Of a stretch of DNA of 64,000 nucleotides, positions 1 through 11,860 are shown in pieces; within the stretch, counting starts at the first letter, position 1; the number at the start of each line of letters is the position of its first letter. This DNA comes from Cristatella mucedo (lineage: Eukaryota > Bryozoa > Phylactolaemata > Cristatellidae): the NCBI GenBank assembly GCA_009760855.2, contig WPIO01000018.1, positions 1,954,001-2,018,000 of the forward strand, given 5' to 3'. The position numbers were made by a program, and so were the translations under genes. The notes below the pieces were generated by a model. That model was not told the DNA's origin. It made no database searches and saw only the letters and a program-made list of their open reading frames with translations.

Positions 1-299
1 TGTGCTAGATCAACTTCGTTTCGTAACTTTCATCTTATAGCATGTATTCCTAACATTCTTACGTAAATGGCAACAAAATTTCTCGTAATTTAAATAAGGA
101 GGATATCAACTTGACAGTAATGAGCAAGCCTAGTAGAATTCATCAAGTGAAAAATGTATCCCTCAAAATTGGCTTTAACTGCATATGTGAAGTAGAATTT
201 CCATGAAGTCTAGAAGTCCTATTCCAAAAGTGACCTTAAACTAGACAATCACATCAGCATCAAAGTCAAGTCCTCCTACTTTCATCCACTTTACCTTAC

Positions 300-560
300 A
301 TTGCAAATCATTTGGGTCTGCTTAGGCTTGGAGAGTAAATCTAATTTGGCCCATGCCTATGCGACGCTCCGTCTCAGCTTCTGTAACTCACTTCTAGCTG
401 GCTTACCGGTCAGTGCAATTAGGCGCTTAAATTTTTTCAGAACTCCATGGCTAGTCTTGTCTCTCGTGAGCGACGCAATTTTCACACTTAAAAACCTCTC
501 CTTGACCTGCACTGGCTAATAATCAAGTAGCGTATTTACTTCGTGGTTTTGTCGTTCACT
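300..560 (+). mobile_element. LINE A fragment (RT C-terminal part)
   Basis: Encodes LSFCNSLLAGLPVSAIRRL and DLHWL-like remains, matching DFCNSLLTGLPACAIRRLQL of the intact element at 39-43 kb. Frameshifted. Confidence 0.8.
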
Positions 561-609
561 TTCATTTCCCTTTTTTCCTTGGCTCTAGTCATCCATGAGC
601 AATTACACG

Positions 610-990
610 TAACCAGCCGTGGCAGCTATAAAACTTGGAATTCGATACGATTTTCGAAATGGAAGCCAGTTTATCTTGGTAAGTAGAGGTGTATTGTGGA
701 AACTCCCACGCTATTACAGAAAAGCCTGGCTGCTGAGTTCTGCACAAGGTTTAAATGCTTTACTTCTCTGGCCAGAAAAACAGTGAGTATTAAGCTACAG
801 AATTCGATACGGGATGTCATGAGTTCATGGTACAGCTAAAATTTCCTATTCCTTTCTAAGCAATTGTGCATCTGTTTGCAGTATTACGTAGCTGAAAGTG
901 CGCAGTCTTGATGTCGAGCCGGTGTGATCGTTCCGTGAGAGGCATCCTTTCGGAACAGGAAGCCTAGATTATGTGTGGATGCTAAGGGAC
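610..990 (-). mobile_element. LINE A fragment, opposite orientation
   Basis: Matches the reverse strand of the intact element's RT C-terminal region (for example GCTGAGTTCTGCACAAGG and GATACGGGATGTCATGA). It overlaps the element segment carried by the neighbouring plus-strand fragment. Confidence 0.65.
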
Positions 991-1276
991 GTAACCTCAC
1001 AAGAACATTAGGAAGCCTGGGTTTTCCAGTTTCTGTGTAACACTAGGTTTGAGCATAAATAGTAGGTTATTATTATGGTCATTTGATTAGAAGGATTTGC
1101 GGATATCTGGTACGAGTGTCAGCAATGCACACTACAGGAGAGTTCAGGGACCTACAGTCGCTTGAAGGTAGGAATTTATCTAAGCACAGGGACTGCTAGG
1201 AATCTTCAGAATAGAAATTAAAACTTTGATTTTGCTTATGGTTCCGTTTTAGAAACTTATCTTTCCGATGGCAACG

Positions 1277-1278
<2 letters not shown>

Positions 1279-1344
<66 letters not shown>

Positions 1345-1361
1345 TTCTCTCTCTCTCTCTC
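1279..1361 (+). repeat. CT dinucleotide microsatellite
   Basis: About 29 perfect CT units followed by degenerate CT/CTTT units. Confidence 0.97.
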
Positions 1362-1699
1362 GCGCATTCCCTCTTTCGCTCGCACTCTAGCTCTCTCTCT
1401 CTCTCACTCGATTTCTCGTTCATCTACAAGTACAATGTACGCCTTCATGCCTCTGCAGATTGCACGTAAATGAGCGCAGGCTTGTATCCCTCCTGCCTTT
1501 GAGATAGTCAAACTCTCTTAACACGATTGCTGCACCTATTGCTGACATGCGACTACCAATCGTGGCAAACGTTTTCATTTTCAATAATGCTTAAATTCAA
1601 CTACGCATGGAATTATCTAGTATCACTCAAAAATTGGATGGCCTAAACTGGGTCACCAACCTTACTATCGTTAGTCTGTTTATCAATTACAGGTGTCAA

Positions 1700-1834
1700 A
1701 TGCCGAGCTGGGTTGGTCCAGCGGTTAAGGTGCTCGCCCCGACTAAGGTCTGGCTGAGGTCGTGGGCTCGAGCCCTGAGGCACATGTGAAGCGCCTGAAT
1801 AGAGATTTAGTTCTCTTTGGGCGCTATACAAATG

Positions 1835-1840
<6 letters not shown>
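1700..1840 (+). mobile_element. SINE2, tRNA-like head with LINE A hairpin tail
   Basis: Head GGTTGGTCCAGCGGTTAAGG resembles a pol III A box region, and GGGCTCGAGCC a B box. The tail AAGCGCCTGAATAGAGATTT...CTCTTTGGGCGCTAT is the LINE A 3' hairpin. Followed by TA repeats. Confidence 0.85.
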
Positions 1841-1895
<55 letters not shown>

Positions 1896-1897
1896 TT
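1836..1897 (+). repeat. TA microsatellite after SINE2
   Basis: About 30 TA units directly following the SINE2 tail, plausibly grown from it. Confidence 0.95.
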
Positions 1898-1952
1898 AAT
1901 AGAGATTTTTACCCAGATGACTATATCTGCTATGCTATCAAATGTGCATACC

Positions 1953-2015
1953 TTAACTAAGCATCTAACTAAGCACTAAGCACCTAACTAAGCAATAACT
2001 AGACACTAACTAAGC
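1953..2015 (+). repeat. short degenerate tandem repeat
   Basis: Repeats of CTAACTAAGCA and CTAACTAAGCACTAAG with varying spacing. Confidence 0.75.
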
Positions 2016-2392
2016 CTTTCTCCCAGCCAACTGGTTGTACAATCCAGAAGTCTGCTGGTGTCGTTGAGCTGCTCATGACGTTTATCTTGAATCCTGTGGT
2101 AACCATGGCTTTGTTTGGTGCGCTGCTAAGGCTTGAAAAATTATGACTGACGTCAGGACATCTTTTGACTAAAAATCATTAAAAAAAATTTAAAATCCAA
2201 CTGTTATGTAACAGTATTCACCGAGTCCTGTTGAGTCATGTTTCCTATAACCAATATATCTACTTCCTTTCCACCGTGATTAGCATGTCTATAAAGAGAT
2301 TTAGTCCTCTTAAGAAGCAAAGCGTATTTTTTACTGTTATTATTTGTGATGAGAGCCAGCTATAGCACTGGTAGGGCGTAACTTTAAGCAAC

Positions 2393-3991
2393 CTACAAAA
2401 TTTTCATAGCTTTTCCACTATAGTGGCGCTTCGTTACGACTGATGTGTAATCAGATTTGCAATAGCTGCCTCGGACATGAATATGAGAAAATAGCTCCGG
2501 GAAAGCTGGGCAAAAAATCTGTGCATTATTTGTGGAGGAACAGAAGCACTAGCTGTAGCATAACAGCTAGTGGACGTCTATACGATACCTGAAGCTTGAG
2601 AAAAATTCACGTGCTCGTTCATGCTCGCATTGTGTTCTTCTGTAGTTCCGGCTGGTTCCGGATCCAGTTCAAAGTCTTCGCTGCTCAAATCGAGCTCGGG
2701 CAACTCGGCCGGCACCACGTAGCTGCCCAGACGAATCGGCACTCTTTCAAGTTGGTCGGACATCTTCTTTGAAAACGAGTCTGCAAGGTCATCGGAGTCA
2801 GCGTCGCTTTAGACACGCTGCTTAGCCAACAAGCAGCCTTATGTCTGACCAATAGCTAATTAGCATGCACTTGCCCTCAAATGGTGCTGACGCCAGCATA
2901 CGAGTTTGTTGAGCATAGGCCACGTCACGTGCTACCACCCGACCATTGAATGGGTACAGAAGAACGTTAAAAGGTGTGATCATCATACAACAATCGAGCA
3001 GAAATCCTCGTAGGGGCAGCGTATGGGTACAGATTTTCACTGTACATCATTTTTCCTATGCATAATTGAGGCTGACCAATCAGTTTTTCATTAAGTAGCA
3101 TCTTACCTGAGATTTCCACTCAGGAGGTTACAGCCAGCGCTCGTAACTCGTTCAAATTTGGCTGCCTCCAAAACTTATATGCACTCCCTTCATGCACCAA
3201 TACTCACCACTCGAAATCTTCAGCATCCTGATTACAGCCATGTGACTGTTGTGGCATAGAAGTTTCATGAAATATTCAGAAATCTGTGGTTTTTAAAGCA
3301 TTATAGCAATGCAGTAATTAGGTTGGTTGCTGGATTCTTACCAGGTGAGTCTAAACATTATGAGCCACATGAACCGGTTAATCTTTACTGCTGAACCATA
3401 TTAGGTACAGCTCAAATCACTCGGGGTTGGCTACACAAAAAGCCAGAACGACTGCTACCTAAACTCAATGCATGGCCTTGGAGCTATTTACTTTTTGATT
3501 ATGATAATGATAGCACACTTGATAAAGTGCCCTCAGAGAACTCAATCTCTATCTAGGCACTTTACATTTGCTACAAAGGAAATACGATCGGATGATTAGT
3601 GGTAGCATGCTCGATAAACAACAAGAATAACATGTTTAGGAGGGACATGCAAAGGGTCAGAATGCAAGCGTGGTTAGTGGCAGCATGCATATCGTCAGCA
3701 CACATAAGCACATAAATGACGAATCATCGGGAACCGCTAAATTTGGTCATATAAGTGCATTTATAATTACTTTTTCAATTTTGTCAAGTCGTGGGATGTC
3801 GTGACTCAAGTCGGGAGTGAATTCCCTGCTTTGGGGACGAACTAATTATTATTTTGTTCTGTGTCTGCTCTTTAGGATAAAAATCATATACGTTTGCAAA
3901 TAAATGATAAAAAAACATGAGACATCTTGATGACGCCCTCAGCGAAAGAAATATATGCCTCTTTGTCTCCCTCTCTGACTTTCTGTCTCTC

Positions 3992-4071
<80 letters not shown>

Positions 4072-7000
4072 GGCACTGTTTGTGTAGCAGCTGAACCAAC
4101 TGCATCTAACCTTGCTTTGCATCCCTTGAATGCCTGGTGTAACCCTTGCCTATCTGTTTTTCAGTTTTTTTATTGAATCTGGGCATCAATGCATTAAAAC
4201 TTGGCTATTTATTGAAGCTGCATTTGGAACACGGACGTGTCATTCTTGAGAAGACGTTCGAAAAGTATCGAATTTATCTCTTGGCTATGGTAAGGAGGTT
4301 TTCTTGTAAGGTAAGGCTTGTTCAAGCAGACCTAGGCTTGGCCATGCTAACTATTGGCTATTGCCGCTTGGGCAAACTAAGCATCCTGCCATAACTCCCT
4401 CTTTACCGTGGACTCTGCGATTAGTCGTCGGGAATCCGTCAATCATGTGACGTTCTAGCCAGCCCCTTATTCCTCCTATTCTTCTAGTATCGGAAATTCT
4501 CTCCTTAAAATCCAGCCAGCACGTTAAGTCTTCTAACAGCAGCGGCAGCCTAATTCCTTCCTCGATTCTCCGATTCTAGTATTAAATAGCATGCCCGATG
4601 CCGGATAAATTATAAAGCTCCCAAGATGCCTTAATCTTTGTCCACGCGCTTCTTTGGTATAATTCTCAAATCAATACTCTTTGTTTACTCTCACCCAGAT
4701 AGTGTGCCAATGCGCTCCTTCTTCCACTAGCACTGTTCCACCGAGCCCTCACAGCCACCTACATGCACGCAACCGTCCGTTCTTTCCGCCATTGCTGACT
4801 CGGACCTCATTAATCCTCTAGTAATTGATCACTTTCCGACAGCTCCACCTATGTGAAACCTTGCACATGCATGCAAGCAGGCGCATATAGTCAAGGCACC
4901 TACACATGCACGCAAGCATGTACGCAAATTAGCTTGTAAAAGCTGTCAGCAGGTTCCTCAGGCGTAAGCAGGCACTCACACATGGTAAGACAGCACGAGG
5001 AAAAGCGTCCACAAGCCGGCACGCAAGCATTCGAGCATTCGCAAGCTCGGATATTCATACTCTGCACTTGAGCACGTTCACACGGTACAAGAGCATATTG
5101 AGTTCGGCCCAAATTACGTTTACTTTGCTTCATTTCTCCATTCTTACTTGATTTATTTGTCCTAAGCCTCTGCATCGTACCCCCTCAATCTCATTCTGTT
5201 CATTTTTTACAATCTCCCTTCTCTTTTTGTCAGCAAAAATCCTTACTCTGTACTATTTATTGCTCACGCCCCTTCCTCAAATATCTTACACATTGCCATT
5301 TTCTTCAATAGAATGCTGACCAATAGTTGGCAGCATCGATTGCCTTAGCCGGCTATCGCTAAGTTGTTGGAAAATGTTCCGACCAATCTTAGCACAGCTC
5401 CTAAGCTTAATAGTCTGACGCATGCAGTCACACTCGATCCGAGCTCCGTCTCTGAGTACCTTACGATGGCAGTGGTTGAGATTTCCGCCGGAACACCCTC
5501 CTCTAGCCACCAGCATCGGCTTACCGTTGACTTCTCGGGACCGTGTCACCGGCACCCAAGCGACCGGCTAAGAACTTATCAATTGAGCGATCGGTGCTGA
5601 TAACTGTATGCAGCTTCAACACGTACTCGGCTGCGAATGGAATTATTGCCAAACCTGATTTGTTCGTAGTTAGCTGTCCCAATACAGTTGGGCATGCTAG
5701 TTGCAAGCTGCAGGCTCGTGCCTGGAAGGGATCAAATAAAACGCTCCGAACCGCCGCCTGTAGCCGAGCAGTAGCAGGGAGTCGCCCGATCGGATCCACC
5801 GAGACCAATCGAGAGCGACTCCCCGCTGGAGAGCCTGATTTCGACGTCCCTCTGACGGCATTAATGGGCCGATTCTCGTGCGTCTGTCTACATCGAGACG
5901 GGCTATTGATGGCTGACATTCTTTCTTCCGATCGGCGAGAAATACTACGAATTCGAAACGGCATGATGTGCCGTCCTTCAGCAGTCACGACAGGTAGACC
6001 GCTACTTATTGCCATCTCACTAGCGAGACGACTGCATGTAGCCAGCGAAGCGATTTGAAATCAGCTTAGCTGAGATAATTGACTAAAGTAGTGACTTTTA
6101 GTTCTCTACTCGTTGCACTTCAAAATTGATTTCCCCCAAGTGGCCGCCAGCCCAGCAAGGTTATGAGAACAGGCAGCAATGCTGCCGTCCACGTGGTTCA
6201 CGGTAGAGCACCCTTTTTCCAAAAAGGCTCTTTTAAATTTCTGGCGGCAGCCAGCCAGCACTAGGGAGTCTATAGCACCTCGGGTATTACGAAAGCACGT
6301 ACCTTCTGAATTTTGATAATGGCTGCCTCTCGTCGTAACGACCCGACTGCACGCGGCAATCGTCTACAGGATTTTGAATTTCGATAAAACTTCTAGAAAA
6401 ACGATATTTTGACGAGCCGCTGTAGCTGCGTGTCACCCCAATTACGGAGCTGCTACCGCAAGCAAACACAATAGATTTTATTGCCGAGCAAACAATGGTG
6501 ACCGCTCAGGGAAGGTAGTGTCATATCGTTGGGGGTCTTCGAGCGGCGTTCGCGTGGACCCGGCGACTCGTCTAATCGTAACACGTCCTGGCCACATTTT
6601 GCAGCCAAATTTTCCAATAAATTGCGGCAGCGGCTGGAAGGGTACTACAGAAAAAGAATTGCGGAAAAGGAGACGTTAGGGGAAGCATAAGGTGCGACAG
6701 CAGCAGTAGTACTTCCACTGGCGGTTGCATTAGTTAGTTCCCGGAGTTGCACCTCCCGCCGCTCCTTTCGGTAAAGCATTACTGGAAATGTTTTAACAGA
6801 TGGTCGTTTTGAATTGGAGAGGTATGGCATATCATCCTGTGGGCTCGCGCTGCTTACCGTGAGAGCACGAATAGACCGGAACGTTGACGGAGTGTAAGGT
6901 TTATCGGCACGAGGCGTTTCGGGTCTTCCGTGCAGCTGTAAAGGGTGAGACATGCTATTTGGCGGTACACTCACGGCACGCGCGGAGTAAGCAAGCTAAT

Positions 7001-7716
7001 TAAAAATAAAATATCGCTGGCCACGCAAATATTGGAGCTACATTGAGTTTTTTAACGCTGCGTCAAATACGACACGTTCGCTGACGTCTGTGAAGGTGAG
7101 CGGAAATGCATTTCCCACGGGGCATCTACCTTCCTTAGAGGATGAACTTGGTGCGTGCAGTGGGTCAAGGTAATGCACAATGCGCATCGGTCTTCGTAAC
7201 GGACAGTAACTTGGTAAAAGTCAGCAAGTTTTCTCTCCGTGTCTATGAATCATCTGTCAAATAAGCGGAAGCGATAATCGCCTCGGCCGGCTCGACGACT
7301 CGCTCGGCCAGCTGAGACCGGGCTAAGCATAGACGAGCTGTTATTTACTTCCGGATCAGGCAACAGCTCGCCAGTCGGTTACGGTAAAGACGCTGCAGCG
7401 TTTTTCCCGACTGGCGCTGCGCCAACGAATGACTCGTAGCCACGGAACCCCTTGCTTTCTATCAGGTCAACTTCGAGGCAGTGCAGGTCGCTCTATTCGT
7501 GACAGTCAGCTGTCGACTGACAGGAAAATCTGCTCCGCCCGTTCGACGCAACACAGACCTCACCGTCTCGAAAGGGACTTTCGAGTGAGAAGGTAAAACA
7601 AGAATGCCTACGTTCGTTGCACTGAGCTTCAGACGCGACTGACGCGTATCCGCGTATAGTTCGTGATAGATTCGCTTATCGCAATAACACGTTACTGCTT
7701 CTCCGCGCTGCCACAT
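2393..7716 (-). CDS. unidentified seven-exon gene, 468 residues
   Basis: Proposed exons (minus): 7716-7564, 6995-6858, 6644-6457, 6392-6303, 6031-5525, 2806-2589, 2505-2393. Introns are 568, 213, 64, 271, 2718 and 83 bases, all GT-AG with compatible phases (0,0,2,2,2,1). Acceptors at 6645, 6393 and 2506 have strong pyrimidine tracts. The CDS is 1407 bases. ATG 7716 has an in-frame TAA 15 bases upstream. The N-terminal 300 residues are basic and Ser/Arg-rich with a HHC...CVC cluster near 146-158. Residues 360-431 are acidic (DADSDDLADSF, then ELPELDLSSEDFELDPEP). The large intron contains LINE fragments. I recognise no domain. The last exon may instead continue through a donor at its stop (GTAGGT). 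The model comes from joining ORFs by eye, so individual exons could be wrong. Confidence 0.5.
3500..3850 (-). mobile_element. LINE A 3' end
   Basis: Carries the 3' hairpin (AAAGTGCC...GGCACTTT in sense), the CAGCATGC-type 3' UTR and remains of the ORF end. It lies in the large intron of the unidentified gene. Confidence 0.85.
3915..4100 (-). mobile_element. LINE A 3' end with CT expansion inside the hairpin
   Basis: GATGACGCCCTCAG on the left and CTAGGCACTGTTT on the right are the two arms of the LINE A hairpin. The loop side between them is replaced by about 75 bases of CT repeat plus flanking T/C-rich sequence. Confidence 0.65.
3995..4070 (+). repeat. CT microsatellite within a LINE A hairpin
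   Basis: About 38 CT units bounded on the right by AGGCACT of the LINE A 3' hairpin. Confidence 0.95.
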
Positions 7717-7924
7717 ATGGACCAGTGATTACGATCTGTCTGTCTGCGTGTCTATCTGTATGTATGTATTTCCGTCAGTCCGTATGGCTGGCTGGCTGTG
7801 CTTCGGTAGCCTTAGTCGAATCCGTCCAGTACGGTTGCGATCAGCAGATAGTATGCCACCAGAGGACAGCATCCGCTCCATATAGTTGCAGCCACTCTAT
7901 ATTAATATAATGTCTCTCCGTCTG

Positions 7925-9130
7925 TAACTCCACAAAGTCATAAAGACCATGTAGTTGTTACGCAGGAGAGTTTTTTACAGCGCACTCACAGCCTAAGCGG
8001 CTTTCGGTACGCATTCGGTAGCCAACAGACTTCGTCTCATGCAACAAAGAAAAAGTGGGATGTATAGCAGAGTCAGAGGAGCAGTTTAGGTAGTGAGTAG
8101 CCTGAAAGTAGCAGCTCAGGATCGCTGAAAAAAACTGAGTCATTGTCGGAAGTAGTAGAGTATTTTTCGTTGCATAAGAATTGTGGAAGTTAGTTCCACA
8201 GTCTAAGACCTGCTGAGCTGAAGCTTCTGTCGCCAACGGTCTTTAAGCGGAAGAATGGAACAGCCAATTTATTGTCCGCACAGGACCTTCGGGCGCGAAC
8301 AGGCTGACACTGGTGCAGCAGTTCAGCTAGGTACGAAGGAGCCAATCCGTGGCGGGCCTTTTGGGTCAGCGTAAGAACTTTTCTCTGTATCCGCTACTCA
8401 ACCGGCATCCATCCTAGCTCTTTTAGCAAAGGAGACACGTGCTCGAACCGCTGGGACTTGAATACTAGCCGTGCATTCATACTCAGCTGCAGAGGCCTGC
8501 TTGCATTCTTCGGTAGCCCAGCCGAAAGGAAATAACAGTAATCAAGACGAGATAAAACTAAGGAGCTAATTAAAGATTTTTGCAAGCCACTTCGGAAGAC
8601 AGCTCCTAATCTTAGACAGCGATCAGACGTGATGGCTAGCTGTTGAAGCAGTCTTCTGAATGAAGCTTTTAAACTTTCGGCAGCTATCGAAAACGACACC
8701 TAAATTTCGAGCACGTGGTGATGGTCGCACAACAGCATCACCTATTAGAAGAGCAGAGCCTTTTAATCCAACCAAGCGCCTATGGTGTCCTATGATCAGC
8801 AGTTCGGTTTTATCGTCATTTAATCTCAGGAAGTTTTCCGACATCCAGGATTGAATATCGGCAAGGCAAGCATTCAGTTTCTCAGTTGCCGAAGCAGATT
8901 CCGACGGTTTGAATGACAAATACAACGAGTATCGTCATCATAAAGTGATATCTCATTCCATGGGCCTTAATCACTTTTCCAAGAGGTTGTGTATAAATGG
9001 GGAACAGCAAAGGACCGAGTACAGACCCATGCGGGACTCCACGGGTGACCCTTCTCGTGTGTGAGACCTGACCCGAACACGACACGGATTCCTTTAGTAA
9101 CATTGATGGCTTACGTAGGAATCGTTTAGG
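7925..9130 (-). mobile_element. LINE family B, 5'-truncated, degenerate
   Basis: Minus frames encode [20 protein letters not shown], a frameshifted active-site box reading YDDD instead of YADD, then LNDDKTELLIIGHHRR and LVLSRLDYC. This is the 3' half of an L2/CR1-like reverse transcriptase. The 3' end (TTTATGGCTTTGTGGAGTTACAG-like) recurs in other copies here. Confidence 0.85.
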
Positions 9131-11019
9131 CTAAGTACACTCTTGAACGGTATTCCATGCGTGCCGGTGCATATCTTTTGGGAAGGCGTATGCGCTAGAA
9201 CCATCTTTGTGCATGCTGGAGCAACTCTGCACTGCACTTTTATTTACGTATCGATTTCGTTACTCAGTGAAATGCTAGCTTTGCAGTCGGCTGCAGTAGC
9301 GCGTCGCCGCTCGTTTGCTTTCCTGCCATGAGAGCTGATCACTAGCACAGCTTTATTTGCCAAAAATGAGCCCTGCTGATATTTTCTCTTACAGCCAGTT
9401 TGACTGAGGTAAGGTTGTGCTGATCTTTGTCGCAGAATCTGTGCCACTACGACTGAAGCTGCTCGCATTGACATAGCTGACGGTGCTGCATCGATTCAGC
9501 GGCTCCAGTTCGATAGAGCGCAGAGATAACGGTGTGGCATCCATGCTGTCTGGCGAGCCGGTAACAAGACTCGGGCAGTGTTAGTCCAACCCGAGTTGAC
9601 CGATAGCCTGCTCACTCTGCCTCACATGCATGTCGGGTAGGTCAGCCGACCGACCCGGCATCCGGTCTTTTTGGGGACTCGCAGCAACGTCAGTTGGCAC
9701 AGCTTCAATTGTGTCAGCACCTGAATACCTACCTCTCCCCTGCTGCGTATGAGTGCAGCCATAGAACACGTTCGAGGCTTGAAAGCCAACTGAAATGGGG
9801 CCATGATTGCCGATCTCGATCGAGGCCCGACAGTGTCCGGTGCTGACGATGTATGATCCCTGTCAAGGCTAGTGTCAGAGCGATTTCAAGGTGACAGGTC
9901 TGAAAGTCGCTGCGGCACGACAGCCAAGCACTGTCTCGTCAAGGTTCGAGTCCTGGGCTCTCGGAGCCACGCTTGGTCTAGAGCGATGGCTAGGCCTGTA
10001 CCAGCAGGAGGGGGCTGACGAAGCCGCCTTGCCGAAGGGCGAGAGTGCTGAAGCGGCATGTATTCCAATTTGGCGGCTCGCGAACGTGGCTGCTTCCAAA
10101 GTTTGCTACGGCCGTCAGCAGCTTCAGTACGCCGACGCTGGCCCCGCTCGGCCTCGAGGGGCGGGGCGCAAATGGATACGTCGAGCCGTAGGAGCCGAGG
10201 CCCGCCCTGCCGTGGCTCCTCCTGCTCAGGGGTCACCCAATCACGAGTGGAATGTGCGAATCACGTGACAGAAGCAATCGAATGACCGCCCATGCTGAAC
10301 TTGAAAGGCCAGCCTAGTTTGTCCTCGGCAATCACATCTTGGGAGACTTGCAGGCATGAGTACCGATGTAAAATTAAGGTGTGAGTGCCAAGATGAGGTG
10401 GAGGCATTAGTAAGAAGGCGTGGTCACGGGTCGTGGCCTGAGTCTCTTGCTAGTTTTGTGTTGCTAGTTGGGGTGGGACCCCGGTACAAATGTTCGTCTG
10501 CATCCTTGAGTTCAGGAAATTTTCTGCCAACTGGCCTCGGCTGCAAATGTCTACAGCTGCAAATGTCTGAAGTGAAAAAAGTCCACTGCGGCAAAGCTCT
10601 AAAGTGTCAACTGTTCTCATGCCGAGGTCCCGCCAAGCACTGTAGACCAGCGGAACCTAGTCTTTGGTTTTGTATATTACGAGGCCCTTGCATTTGGCTC
10701 GTTGACATTCATAGCCAATCGCACCTCTGGTTAAGCAGCATCTGAAGCCTTAAAGGTGGCGTCGATGAGCTGCATGGCTATGCCTGTGGCGTTGCTAGCT
10801 TTTACGTGGGTCCACGCACTTCATGCATACTGAAGTCATTGAGCTACTTGTGCGGGCATTGACCTACTTTCGCGGGCATTAGGGGATCCGATGTGGCTCT
10901 TTTGCTCGGGCAAGCAGTGCCTGGTTCTGCAGTAGCAGTACAGGTATCGTCACTGGGTTGAGTGTAAAGGCACGGTTACATGGTGCAGCTATTGTGATTG
11001 AGGTATCTTGGTGGTATCA
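9131..11019. other. no supported gene; GC-rich block at 9.5-10.3 kb
   Basis: ORFs of about 115-125 codons occur on both strands at 9886-10268 with no recognisable domain or clear splice framework. A 22-base direct repeat with GTGCGGGCATTGACCTACTT lies near 10840-10880. Confidence 0.4.
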
Positions 11020-11180
11020 TCCCTGTGAATGTCACCCTTAACCGTGTTGTTCTTGTTGTTGTTTATTAAGCATGCTACCACTAACCATTCGCACCTGCTT
11101 TCTTTGCAGCAAATGGTAAAGTGCCTAGAAATAGATTGAGTTCTATGAGAGTGCTATATCGAATGCATTATTATTATTTT
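11020..11180 (+). mobile_element. LINE A 3' end
   Basis: Contains TTTATTAAGCATGCTACCACTAACCATTC, then the hairpin region, in which the inner stem reads ATAGA/TCTAT rather than AGAGA/TCTCT, and an ATT tail. Confidence 0.75.
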
Positions 11181-11479
11181 CATTACTAATATTCACTTAA
11201 TCATCTACCTAATTAAGGTTCGAAAACTGAGTGGCGCAGGTGGTAAGGTTTTCTATCAATAGCGTCCGGGTCAGACTGCTGCTCCTCGGTGTCTTGTGAA
11301 CTAAGAAAATTCAGCATACGATAAATGCTGCAACAGTTATTTTTTGGGGCCGCTTTCCTAATCTGCCGCCGCTACCTTGAAATAGTGCAAGCAGTGTCCT
11401 TCTGAGACAGACTTCTCAGGTGTGGTCTGCAATCAGGTAATGGGATGGAGTGCCTTTGACGGCGATTGATAACCTAGCG

Positions 11480-11860
11480 ATGTTCACCTACAACGCCAGG
11501 TCCGTGGCACAACATCCCCTGACTTGATGAGGTTTAAAAAGAAGCTAAAAACGCATTTATTTATCACAACATTTGGTGGGTCCTTGAGATTTGTCCATTG
11601 TGTGCTTATGCGTACTGACACTGTGCATTCTGCCACCAGCCATATTTGCATCTTGACCTTACGATTTCACCTCTAACCATTTTATTATTGTGGACATTAA
11701 GCATGCTACCACTAACCATTCGATAGCCTTTTCTTTGCAGCATATGTAAACTGCATGGGAGAGAGAGAGAGAGCGAGAGAGAGAGAGCGAGAGAGAGAGA
11801 GAGATGTTAAATTATCTGAGGGTACTATACAAATGTACTACTATTATCACTATTGCAAAA
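11480..11860 (+). mobile_element. LINE A 3' end with GA expansion in the hairpin
   Basis: Encodes remains of the ORF end (AAGCTAAAAACGCATTTATTTA) and the full 3' UTR. The hairpin is interrupted by about 47 bases of GA/GAGC repeat and followed by a TACTATTATCACTATT tail. Confidence 0.8.
11758..11804 (+). repeat. GA microsatellite within a LINE A hairpin
   Basis: GA units with two GAGC interruptions, between CTGCATGG and TGTTAAATTATCTGAGGGTACT of the LINE 3' end. Confidence 0.95.

Noticed and set aside
4900-5175. Cys-rich minus ORF
   Set aside because: Composition comes from GCATGCA/ACGCAAG short repeats; no splice or domain evidence.
5543-6058. 171-codon plus ORF
   Set aside because: It is opposite the large exon of the minus gene model, which has phase-matched splice sites; the plus ORF has none.
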